A DNA stretch of 6,422 bases from Candidatus Hydrothermarchaeota archaeon (GTDB lineage Archaea > Hydrothermarchaeota > Hydrothermarchaeia > Hydrothermarchaeales > BMS3B): NCBI GenBank assembly GCA_015521945.1, contig WANG01000112.1, positions 1 through 6,422 on the forward strand, written 5' to 3'. Below the pieces are notes generated by a model. That model was given only the letters and a program-made list of their open reading frames with translations. It was not told the DNA's origin and did not search any database. Shown here piece by piece: positions 1 through 6,066 of this stretch. The stretch's first letter is position 1, and each line of letters begins with the position of its first letter. Position numbers and translations under genes: made by a program.

Positions 1-488
1 GAGAGGGCGCCTATGACGAAGTACTTCACCCCCGCCTCTGCTCCAGCCCTGTCCTTCCTGAAGGCGGCGAGGGCGAAGGTGGAGATGGTGGCAAGCTCCA
101 CGGCAACGTAGAGCACCGCCAGGTCAACCGCCATGCTGGCGATGAGCATGCCGAAGGTGGTGAAGAGGAGCATGGAGTAGTACTCCCCGCCCATCCTGTA
201 CCTCTTCATGGCGTCTATGGAGCCCAGGATTACCAGAAAGCTCAGGGTGAGGAAGAGCAGCTTGAAGAAGAGGCTGAAGGGGTCCATGACTATTATCCCG
301 GGTATCAGCACCTTCTCAACACCCGCACCAGAGTGCAGCGAGACCAGCAGCAGCGCCGCGCCGGTGGCTACTAAGGCAAGGTAGCCCGAGAGCCTTGCTC
401 CCGCATCTCTGCCGCAGAAGCCCTGGAGCAGCACCAGCAGCAGCGCCGCACCTATCAGCAGAATCTCTGGAAGAAGCTCCTGGAACAT
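1..488 (-). CDS. nuoN: NADH-quinone oxidoreductase-type subunit N, N-terminal part (cut by window edge)
   Basis: This is the antiporter-like pump subunit that lies next to NuoK in the membrane arm of complex I; it moves protons across the membrane. About 162 codons are present, read from ATG at 488-486, beginning MFQELLPEILLIGAALLLVL, and the frame stays open to base 1. The family is about 480 residues, so roughly two thirds lies outside. Several hydrophobic helices are visible. The segment LAVLYVAVELATISTFALAA holds Glu131, the conserved transmembrane glutamate of these pumps, and it is followed by EAGVKYFVIGAL (from residue 151), the family's conserved E-x3-KYF helix start with Lys155. The ATG lies one base after the nuoM stop and has a near-perfect ribosome binding site 6 bases upstream, so the start is secure. 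Position after nuoM separates N from the related L and M. What follows nuoN cannot be seen. Confidence 0.95.
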   Translation of the reverse strand, partial: MFQELLPEILLIGAALLLVLLQGFCGRDAGARLSGYLALVATGAALLLVSLHSGAGVEKVLIPGIIVMDPFSLFFKLLFLTLSFLVILGSIDAMKRYRMGGEYYSMLLFTTFGMLIASMAVDLAVLYVAVELATISTFALAAFRKDRAGAEAGVKYFVIGAL

Positions 489-489
489 T

Positions 490-1938
490 TCAGGCACCTC
501 CTGCTACCGCATTTACAAGCTGTCCTGCTATTCCGTTTACGAGCTCCATGAAGGGAGCCGGGTACACGCCGAGCAGGGTTATGAGCAGCACCAGCAGGGC
601 TACCGGCACGAGCTCAACCAGAGCCACGCCGCCCTTCCTGAGCCCTGCGTCACCTCCAAAGATGGAGCGCTGCAGGAACCAGAGGTAGTAGCCTGCCGTC
701 AGCGCAAGGGAGAGCACCGCTATCCCGGCGAGCGCCGGGAAGCCCGAGAAGAGCCCCAAGAGGATGCTGAGCTCAGCAACGAAGCCGCTCAGCCCCGGAA
801 GCCCCAATGACGCCAAGGAGGCGAAGACTATCACCCACCCGAGCAGGGGAGAGCTCCTGAGCACCCCGCCGAGGCGGGAGATTCTGAGGCTGTACCCCCT
901 GGATGCCAGCATGCCGGCGCAGAAGAAGAGCAGGGCGATTATGAGCCCGTGGCTCACCATCTGGAATATCGCGCCCTTCATGCCTATTGCTGAGAGGCTG
1001 GCGACACCCAGCACCAAGAAGCCCATGTGGGAGAGGCTGGAGAAGGCGAGCAGCCGCTTCACGTCCTCCTGGGCGAGGGCGCAGAAGGCAGCGTAGAACA
1101 CGCTTATGAGCGCCATGGTGGCTATGAGCTTTGCGAACACCGCAAACTCCGCCGGCAGGATGCCCAGCGCCACCCTCACCAGCCCGTAGGCGCCCATCTT
1201 TGAGAGCACACCCGCGAGGAGTATGGTAACAGGAGTGGGCGCCTGGGTGTAGGCGTCGGGGAGCCAGGAGTGGAAGGGCACCAAGGGTATCTTGAAGGCG
1301 AAGCCGGCGAACACCAGCAGGAACACCAAGGTTCTGTACTCAAGGCTGCCCGTGCTGAGGAGCTGCCTCATCTCAAGCATTGAGAAGGTGTGCACCTTGG
1401 CGTACATCAGCAGGAACCCAACCAGCATGAGCAGGCTGCCCAGGTGGGTGTAGATGAGCAGCTTCATGGCTGCGTACTTCCTGTTCTCACCGCCCCAGCC
1501 GTTCACCAGCATGAAGGCGGGGATGAGCACTATCTCCCAGAAGAGGAAGAAGAGGAAGAGGTCAAGAGCCGTGAACACGCCCATCAGCCCTGCGAGCATG
1601 CACAGCAGGTACGCGTGGTAGCTCCCCGCGCGGTGCTCCACGCCCCAGGAGGCGAGCACCGAGACTAAGAAGAGGAGGGCGGTGAGAGCAACGAGGGCTG
1701 CGCTCAGGGCGTCCGCACCTAAGGCGAAGCTTATGTCAAGGGTGGGTATCCACCTCAGGGTTAGCTGCTCCCTCATGAAGCCCTGAGCAGGAGCGGCTCT
1801 CAGGGTGAGCCACGCCATTCCCAGGGTCACAAGGCTTACTCCGAGAGCCACAACCCTGGGAGCCGAAGAGCTCTGCCTTCCCGCAAGGTAGCTTGCTATG
1901 GCTCCCGCGAGGGGGAGGAGTATGAGGTACTGCAGCAC
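490..1938 (-). CDS. nuoM: NADH-quinone oxidoreductase-type subunit M (proton pump)
   Basis: The 482-residue membrane protein is the middle antiporter-like subunit of complex I, with about 14 predicted transmembrane helices and a family-typical length. Conserved features in order: FWEIVLIPAFMLV with Glu135, the essential helix-5 glutamate; FAFKIPLVPFHSWLPDAYTQ with Lys216 (residues about 213-232), the M-type signature; PTPVTILLAGVLSKMGAYGL with Lys247; EDVKRLLAFSSLSHMGF (291-307); His330; and GLPGLSGFVAEL with Glu389, the terminal proton-path residue, which is Glu in M and Asp or Lys in its relatives. It starts at GTG 1938-1936, sharing one base with the TAG stop of nuoL (TAGTG), with GGGAGGTG 7 bases upstream. 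Its C-terminus is GGA, whose codons form the nuoN ribosome binding site. No key residue is missing. Confidence 0.97.
   Translation of the reverse strand: MLQYLILLPLAGAIASYLAGRQSSSAPRVVALGVSLVTLGMAWLTLRAAPAQGFMREQLTLRWIPTLDISFALGADALSAALVALTALLFLVSVLASWGVEHRAGSYHAYLLCMLAGLMGVFTALDLFLFFLFWEIVLIPAFMLVNGWGGENRKYAAMKLLIYTHLGSLLMLVGFLLMYAKVHTFSMLEMRQLLSTGSLEYRTLVFLLVFAGFAFKIPLVPFHSWLPDAYTQAPTPVTILLAGVLSKMGAYGLVRVALGILPAEFAVFAKLIATMALISVFYAAFCALAQEDVKRLLAFSSLSHMGFLVLGVASLSAIGMKGAIFQMVSHGLIIALLFFCAGMLASRGYSLRISRLGGVLRSSPLLGWVIVFASLASLGLPGLSGFVAELSILLGLFSGFPALAGIAVLSLALTAGYYLWFLQRSIFGGDAGLRKGGVALVELVPVALLVLLITLLGVYPAPFMELVNGIAGQLVNAVAGGA
495..502 (-). promoter_or_regulatory. Ribosome binding site of nuoN, inside nuoM
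   Basis: AGGAGGTG on the minus strand, 6 bases before the nuoN ATG, matches the canonical 16S rRNA 3' tail over all eight bases. It lies in the last codons of nuoM (GGA GGT GCC, then TGA) and settles the nuoN start. The one-base gap between stop and start suggests coupled translation. Confidence 0.9.
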
Positions 1939-3776
1939 TACGCACCACCTCCCAAGATGCCTGCAATCACAAGCAACACGAAGGCGCCCGCGAGCACCCA
2001 GGAGGCGTAGTCCTGCACCACCCCCGTGTGCAGCTTCCTTAGCAGACTCCCGCTCTTAACTGCGGCTCTGCCGGTGCCGTTAACCGCCGCGTCCACCACG
2101 CCCTCGTCCACTCCCCTGAGCGCTCTTGCGGTGTCTGCAACCACCCTTGTGGCGAAGAAGTAGTAGATGTGGTCAAGGTAGTAGCGGTTGATGAGCAGGG
2201 TGTGCACGGGCTTCAGGGCGGTGCGCACCCCCGCGGCGGAGATTACGGGCTTGTAGTAGGTCAGAGCCGCCAGGGCGGTGCCCGCTGCGGCGAGAAGGAT
2301 GCTGAGCATCATTATGCCGTAGGAAGCGTGCTCACCGCCCTCGGGGACGTGCTCCAAGGTTGACTGCACGAACTCACCGAAGCCCGCGAAGCTTACAAAG
2401 CCCGAGAAGAGGGCGCCGATGGAGAGCACGACCAGGGGGATGAGCATCACCCTGGGAGCCTCGTGGGCGTGCTTAGCCTGCTCGCTCTCCTTCCCGGTGA
2501 AGACTATGAAGAAGAGCCTCCAGATGTACAGGGCGCTCAGCAGCGCCGTTGCAGCGGTGAGCCAGAACAGGGGGGTGCTGTAGCTGTGCACCGCCACCAT
2601 TATCTCGTCCTTGCTCCAGAAGCCGCTCCAGGGGGGCAGACCCGAGAGGGACCAGGCGCCTATGAAGAAGGCGGTGCCCGTTACGGGCATCCTGCGCCAG
2701 AGCCCTGACATGTCCCTTATATCCTGGGAGTGCACCGCATGCAGCACCGCTCCGGCGCTCAGGAAGAGCAGCGCCTTGAAGAAGGAGTGGTTGAGCAGGT
2801 GGAATATGCCAGCTGCATACCCGCCCACTCCAAGGGCGAGGGTCATGAAGCCCAAGTGGGAGACGGTGGAGTAGGCTATAACCCGCTTGAGGTCGGTCAT
2901 GACTATCGCCATGCTTGCGGCGATGAAGGCGGTTATCCCGCCTATCCACGCAACAACTCCCAAGGAGTCGGGGGTGAAGAGCGGGTACATCCTGGCAACA
3001 AGGTAAACCCCAGCCTTGACCATGGTTGCCGCATGTATGAGGGCGCTGACCGTGGTGGGACCCTCCATGGCGTCCGGCAGCCAAACGTGCAGCGGGAACT
3101 GGGCGCTCTTACCCACCGCACCCCCGAAGAGCAGCAGGGAGGCGAGGGTTAGCACGCTCTGCGCAGCCCCGGGGGCAAGCTCAAACAACTCGCTCAGGTT
3201 GAGGGTGCCGAACTCCCTGTACACCACCAGTATTCCAGCCAGGAAGAGGATGTCACCCACCCTGGTGACCAGAAAAGCCTTCTTGGCTGCGCTTGCAGCG
3301 CTGGGCTTGCGGTACCAGAAGCCGATGAGCAGGTAGGAGCAGAGCCCCACAAGCTCCCAGCTTATGAACATGAACACCAAGTTGTTGGCTATAACTAAGG
3401 AGAGCATGCTGGCTATGAAGAGGGATATCTCGGCGTAGTACCGCTGCACCCCCGGGTCGCCGTGCATGTACCCCAAGGAGTACAGCACTATGAAGAACCC
3501 CACGAAGCTCACCACGAAGAGCATAACCGCCGAGAGGGGGTCAACCAGCACCCCGAACCTGAAAGCCTCGCTGCCGAGCCAGGAGATTCCCTGGCTCTCG
3601 TACCTGCCGAAGCGCACCACGCTTGAGATGACCGCAAGGGAGAGCAGCATGCTCGCCCCCACTGCCACGACCGCTATGTGCCCGCCACCCTCTCTCATCC
3701 TTCCTCCGAAGAGCAGGATGAGCAGGAAGGAAATCAGGGGGAACACGGGTATGAGCCAGGCGTACTCAGCCACCAT
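1938..3776 (-). CDS. nuoL: NADH-quinone oxidoreductase-type subunit L (distal proton pump with lateral helix)
   Basis: This is the outermost antiporter-like pump of complex I, 612 residues from the start chosen here. Motifs: FRFGVLVDPLSAVML (72-86) opening the conserved domain; FISWELVGLCSYLLIGFWY with Glu141; VGKSAQFPLHVWLPDAMEGP (221-240) with Lys223; SALIHAATMVKAGVYL with His248; DLKRVIAYSTVSHLGF (295-310); NHSFFKALLFLSAGAVLHA with His330 and Lys334; and GFWSKDEI with Asp389. The C-terminus (about 530-590: RYYLDHIYYFF, VNGTGR, LRKLHTGVVQDYA) is the L-specific part that follows the lateral amphipathic helix. An in-frame GTG at 3785 would add three residues (VVE), but the ATG at 3776-3774 is preferred because GAGGTG lies 6 bases upstream of it, and that motif would itself contain the GTG. 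The gene starts 2 bases after the nuoK stop and ends in GGGA, TAG. Confidence 0.96.
   Translation of the reverse strand: MVAEYAWLIPVFPLISFLLILLFGGRMREGGGHIAVVAVGASMLLSLAVISSVVRFGRYESQGISWLGSEAFRFGVLVDPLSAVMLFVVSFVGFFIVLYSLGYMHGDPGVQRYYAEISLFIASMLSLVIANNLVFMFISWELVGLCSYLLIGFWYRKPSAASAAKKAFLVTRVGDILFLAGILVVYREFGTLNLSELFELAPGAAQSVLTLASLLLFGGAVGKSAQFPLHVWLPDAMEGPTTVSALIHAATMVKAGVYLVARMYPLFTPDSLGVVAWIGGITAFIAASMAIVMTDLKRVIAYSTVSHLGFMTLALGVGGYAAGIFHLLNHSFFKALLFLSAGAVLHAVHSQDIRDMSGLWRRMPVTGTAFFIGAWSLSGLPPWSGFWSKDEIMVAVHSYSTPLFWLTAATALLSALYIWRLFFIVFTGKESEQAKHAHEAPRVMLIPLVVLSIGALFSGFVSFAGFGEFVQSTLEHVPEGGEHASYGIMMLSILLAAAGTALAALTYYKPVISAAGVRTALKPVHTLLINRYYLDHIYYFFATRVVADTARALRGVDEGVVDAAVNGTGRAAVKSGSLLRKLHTGVVQDYASWVLAGAFVLLVIAGILGGGA
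1946..1953 (-). promoter_or_regulatory. Ribosome binding site of nuoM, inside nuoL
   Basis: GGGAGGTG on the minus strand, 7 bases before the GTG start of nuoM, encoded by the final Gly codons of nuoL. It supports the GTG at 1938-1936, whose first base is also the last base of the nuoL TAG stop. Confidence 0.9.
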
Positions 3777-3778
3777 CT

Positions 3779-4081
3779 CTACCACCTCATTACCGCTGCA
3801 TCACGCAGGTTCACGCTTCTCATGCTCCTGTACAGCACCAAGAGGATGGCTATGCCCACTCCAGCCTCCGCTGCGGCTATGGCGATGACGAAGGAGGCAA
3901 GCCCCTGCCCGGCTACCGTGCCCGAGTAGCTGGAGAAGGCGACCAAGTTTATGTTCGCAGCGTTCAGCATCAGCTCTATGCTCATCAGCACCCTCACCGC
4001 GTTCCTTGCGGAGAGCATGCCGTAGGCACCGATGGTGAACAGCACCGCAGCCAGAAACACGTAGTGGTACACCGTTACCAC
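3779..4081 (-). CDS. nuoK: NADH-quinone oxidoreductase-type subunit K
   Basis: A 100-residue protein with three transmembrane helices, matching the usual 100 residues of NuoK (a MrpC relative). It sits between NuoJ and NuoN and passes charge along the central axis of the membrane arm. The core RVLMSIELMLNAANINLVAF (residues 30-49) carries Glu36, and FVIAIAAAEAGVGIAILLVL (64-83) carries Glu72; these are the two conserved proton-path glutamates, at the same residue numbers as in the E. coli protein. The start is GTG at 4081-4079, inside the last codons of nuoJ (7-base overlap), supported by AAGGAGGG 7 bases upstream. The stop is TAG at 3781-3779, two bases before the nuoL ATG, and the last codons (ATG AGG TGG) provide the nuoL ribosome binding site. 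Translational coupling with both neighbours is inferred from the spacing. Confidence 0.96.
   Translation of the reverse strand: MVTVYHYVFLAAVLFTIGAYGMLSARNAVRVLMSIELMLNAANINLVAFSSYSGTVAGQGLASFVIAIAAAEAGVGIAILLVLYRSMRSVNLRDAAVMRW
3783..3788 (-). promoter_or_regulatory. Ribosome binding site of nuoL, inside nuoK; decides the start
   Basis: GAGGTG on the minus strand, 6 bases before ATG 3776-3774. The competing GTG start at 3785-3783 is part of this motif and has no Shine-Dalgarno match of its own upstream, so the ATG is the better start. The motif overlaps the Arg-Trp codons at the end of nuoK. Confidence 0.8.
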
Positions 4082-4572
4082 CGCTCATCCCTCCTTGCTA
4101 AGTATATTGCACCCACCATGGCAGCCAGCAGGAGTATGCCCACCAGCTCAAAGGGGAGGGCGTACTTGGTGGGGGAGAATATCACCTGCCCCACGCTCGC
4201 CACGTCTCCGGGGGCGGCGCCTCTCTCACCATGAGCCACGAACCCCGTTCTGGCTATGTAGAAGAGCACCAGCACACCGAAGAGCACCGCAGAGACAGGA
4301 GCAAAGGTGTCCAAGGGCTCCCTCTTGAGCTGCAGGTCGCTCTTGGTGAGCATAACCGCAAACAGGAAGAGGACAACCACGCCTCCAGCATACACCAGCA
4401 CCTGAATTACTGCCAAAAACTCCGCACCCAAGGTTATGTAAATCGCAGCAACGGAGAGCAGGCAGAGCGCAAGGGAGAGCACCGCATGGAACAAACGCTG
4501 GGCGAAGACCACGCCTGCTGCGCCCGCAACCGCGCAGAGGGATATAACCAGGAACACCGCATCCTGAATCAC
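4075..4572 (-). CDS. nuoJ: NADH-quinone oxidoreductase-type subunit J (single, undivided)
   Basis: A 165-residue membrane protein with five predicted helices, at the short end of the NuoJ range. It links NuoH to NuoK; its third helix carries the pi-bulge that changes conformation during coupling. Visible here are GAEFLAVIQVLVYAGGVVVLFLFAVML (49-75; Tyr61-Ala-Gly-Gly marks the bulge) and the C-terminal YALPFELVGILLLAAMVGAIYLARR (137-161) with Glu142. The loop between helices 4 and 5 (about 110-135) is not conserved. The gene starts with GTG at 4572-4570, overlapping the nuoI stop by 4 bases (GTGA), with AAGGAGG upstream; it ends TAA at 4077-4075 within nuoK. In Methanosarcina and haloarchaea this subunit is split into two genes; here it is one reading frame. 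Confidence 0.95.
   Translation of the reverse strand: MIQDAVFLVISLCAVAGAAGVVFAQRLFHAVLSLALCLLSVAAIYITLGAEFLAVIQVLVYAGGVVVLFLFAVMLTKSDLQLKREPLDTFAPVSAVLFGVLVLFYIARTGFVAHGERGAAPGDVASVGQVIFSPTKYALPFELVGILLLAAMVGAIYLARRDERW
4089..4096 (-). promoter_or_regulatory. Ribosome binding site of nuoK, inside nuoJ
   Basis: AAGGAGGG on the minus strand, 7 bases before the GTG start of nuoK, formed by the Arg-Arg codons (AGG AGG) of the nuoJ C-terminus. It supports the GTG at 4081, although that start lies inside nuoJ. Confidence 0.85.
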
Positions 4573-5036
4573 TGCCCACCCCCTCCTTCGCCCTTTGCCG
4601 GCTCAACCTCATACCCGGCGAGCTTCCACCAGGGGTAGAAGAGCTCCTCCCTGGTGTACTCCGCAAGCTCAAGCACGTCGTTGCGCCAGGTGAGCGCCTT
4701 GACAGGGCAGGCGTCCACGCAGAGCCCGCAGTACATGCACCTGCCCAAGTACACCTCGGGGTGCTTCTTCTCCTTCTTCACCACCTTGTCCTTAACCTTC
4801 TTCTCCTCTATCCCCACAACCTTCATCTCAATCGCACCGTTGGGGCACGCCCTGGCGCAGTTGCCGCAGCTTATGCACTTCTTCACGTCCAGCCTCTGCA
4901 GGCACCTGTACCTCTGCTTCAGCTGCTGCCTCTCCTCCGGGTACTGGAGGGTTATGGGGGGCTTGAACAGGTGCTTGAAGGTCACGCTCATGGGCAGGAT
5001 GTGTGAGAGGTTCTTTATCTTCTGAATCACGCTCAT
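4569..5036 (-). CDS. nuoI: NADH-quinone oxidoreductase-type subunit I (2x[4Fe-4S] ferredoxin-like)
   Basis: This 155-residue peripheral subunit carries the two [4Fe-4S] clusters (N6a and N6b) that lead electrons to NuoB and NuoD. The N-terminus (LFKPPITLQYPEER, 24-37) is the family segment that lies against the membrane. Cluster motif one is CISCGNCARACP with Cys54, 57, 60 and 64; motif two is CMYCGLCVDACP with Cys100, 103, 106 and 110. All eight ligands are present. Between them, residues 79-91 contain eight lysines. Cys45 lies in RYRC, where relatives usually have RYRG. The C-terminus ends in KGEGGGGQ. ATG at 5036-5034 is supported by GAGGTGA 7 bases upstream, itself spanning the nuoH stop. 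Placement between H and J with no NADH-module genes nearby suggests that electrons reach I from a donor other than NuoEFG; that is inference. Confidence 0.96.
   Translation of the reverse strand: MSVIQKIKNLSHILPMSVTFKHLFKPPITLQYPEERQQLKQRYRCLQRLDVKKCISCGNCARACPNGAIEMKVVGIEEKKVKDKVVKKEKKHPEVYLGRCMYCGLCVDACPVKALTWRNDVLELAEYTREELFYPWWKLAGYEVEPAKGEGGGGQ
4582..4588 (-). promoter_or_regulatory. Ribosome binding site of nuoJ, inside nuoI
   Basis: AAGGAGG on the minus strand, 9 bases before the GTG start of nuoJ, followed by further G-rich sequence (GGGTGGG) that allows alternative pairing registers. It is encoded by the Glu-Gly-Gly region of the nuoI tail. Confidence 0.75.
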
Positions 5037-5043
5037 CGCTCCT

Positions 5044-5050
5044 TCACCTC
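5044..5050 (-). promoter_or_regulatory. Ribosome binding site of nuoI, spanning the nuoH stop
   Basis: GAGGTGA on the minus strand, 7 bases before the nuoI ATG; the final TGA of the motif is the nuoH stop codon. A second, closer AAGGAG lies only 2 bases from the ATG, too close for normal use. Confidence 0.8.
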
Positions 5051-6066
5051 AGTGTGAGCACCACTCCCGTCACGACCACGTTCAGCAGGGCGAGGGGGAG
5101 GAGACCCTTCCACCCGAAGCCCAGCATGTCGTTGACCTTGGTCCTGGTAAGCGTGCCCCTGACCCACATCAGGAAGAAGATTATCACGTACATCTTCGCC
5201 ACGAATATGGCAACCTGCACTAAGTACTTAAGCACGCCCAGGTTCTCAGCCAAGGGGCTTATCACCGGCAGGTACCACCCTCCAAGGAAGAGGGTAACCA
5301 GAAGGGCTGAGCCGACCACGAAGTGGATGTACTCCGCGAACATGAACATGGCAAACTTCATCCCGCTGTACTCCGTGTGGAAGCCAGCCACGAGCTCCGA
5401 CTCGCTCTCGGGCAGGTCAAAGGGGATTCTTCCCATCTCCGCCACCACGGCGGAGAGGAACACGATGAAGGCGAGGGGCTGGTAGAAGATAAACCACTTC
5501 GGAATTATCCCGAACCACGCGGAGGACTGAGCCTCCACGATGTCCTGGGTGCTCAGGGAGCCAACGATGGCAACGATGCCCAGCATGCTGAGAACCAAGG
5601 GTATCTCGTAGCTCAGACTCTGGGCGGCGGTACGCATTCCTCCGAGAAGGGAGTACTTGTTGTTTGAGCCCCAGGCTGCCATTAATATGGCTATGGTGGA
5701 GAGAGAGGAGACGGCGGCTATGTAGAGCACTCCGGCAGGCAGGTCGGCGGCTATGAGCCCGCTGCCTATGCCTATGGTAACCGCCGGCAGAAGCGCAAAC
5801 AGGAAAGCCATCACAGGCGCCAGGTTGAACACCAGCCTGTCAGCCTTCTCTGGAACTATGTCCTCCTTTGTGAGCAGCTTCAGCATGTCCGCTATGGGCT
5901 GGAGCAGACCGAAGGGTCCAGCGCGATTGGGTCCGTAGCGCACGTGTATCCTGGCTATGACCTTCCTCTCCAGCCACGTCAGGAAGAGCACGTTCAGGGA
6001 GAGGAAGAGGATTACCGCCACCACACCTACAAGCGCCCTGGCTATGCTCCATATCAGCTCGCTCAT
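5044..6066 (-). CDS. nuoH: NADH-quinone oxidoreductase-type subunit H (quinone-site membrane subunit)
   Basis: A 340-residue membrane protein with about eight helices, of normal family length. It anchors the hydrophilic arm and forms the quinone cavity and the glutamate-lined channel. Signatures: ERKVIARIHVRYGPNRAGPF (33-52) followed by GLLQPIADMLKLLTKED (53-69); FNLAPV (80-85); WGSNNKYSLLGGMRTAAQSL (132-151) and SYEIPL with Glu154; then AEMGRIPFDLPESESELVAG (209-228) followed by FHTEYSG, the acidic loop facing the quinone site; and VRGTLTRTKVNDMLGFGWK near the C-terminus. The loop reads GR-IPFDLPES where most relatives have NR-x-PFDLPEA, a mild variation. The gene starts at ATG 6066-6064, overlapping the nuoD stop as ATGA, with a moderate GGGGGAG upstream. 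It ends TGA 7 bases before nuoI. Confidence 0.97.
   Translation of the reverse strand: MSELIWSIARALVGVVAVILFLSLNVLFLTWLERKVIARIHVRYGPNRAGPFGLLQPIADMLKLLTKEDIVPEKADRLVFNLAPVMAFLFALLPAVTIGIGSGLIAADLPAGVLYIAAVSSLSTIAILMAAWGSNNKYSLLGGMRTAAQSLSYEIPLVLSMLGIVAIVGSLSTQDIVEAQSSAWFGIIPKWFIFYQPLAFIVFLSAVVAEMGRIPFDLPESESELVAGFHTEYSGMKFAMFMFAEYIHFVVGSALLVTLFLGGWYLPVISPLAENLGVLKYLVQVAIFVAKMYVIIFFLMWVRGTLTRTKVNDMLGFGWKGLLPLALLNVVVTGVVLTLR

Noticed and set aside
342..449. Repeated 17-base stretch (ACCAGCAGCAGCGCCGC) at about 343-359 and 433-449
   Set aside because: Both copies encode Ala-Ala-Leu-Leu-Leu-Val in hydrophobic helices of NuoN; the match is explained by similar codon choice and not by a mobile or regulatory repeat.
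2473..3084. 203-codon open frame on the same strand inside nuoL
   Set aside because: Its product is rich in Arg, His, Gly and Cys with no recognisable domain, and it lies wholly within the strongly conserved nuoL frame. It is a frame shadow of GC-rich DNA.
3783..3785. GTG start for nuoL giving a 615-residue protein
   Set aside because: The GTG is part of the GAGGTG that serves the ATG nine bases downstream, and it has no ribosome binding site of its own. The three extra residues (VVE) are not part of any recognised family motif.
1938..3785. Membrane-bound hydrogenase or Mrp antiporter cluster as an alternative identity
   Set aside because: The full set D-H-I-J-K-L-M-N, the M-type FHSWLPDAYTQ signature, the L-type C-terminal lateral-helix region and the 100-residue NuoK together fit complex I; no MrpE/F/G-like or hydrogenase metal-site sequence is present.
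4569..5036. A stand-alone 2x[4Fe-4S] ferredoxin or a hydrogenase (Ech/Mbh) subunit instead of NuoI
   Set aside because: The N-terminal KPPITLQYPEER segment, the length and the position between nuoH and nuoJ all fit NuoI.
5003..5485. Plus-strand open frame of 160 codons opposite nuoH (and others opposite nuoL, nuoM and nuoI)
   Set aside because: These antisense frames have low-complexity or unrecognisable products, and they lie opposite conserved genes. Nothing supports translation.
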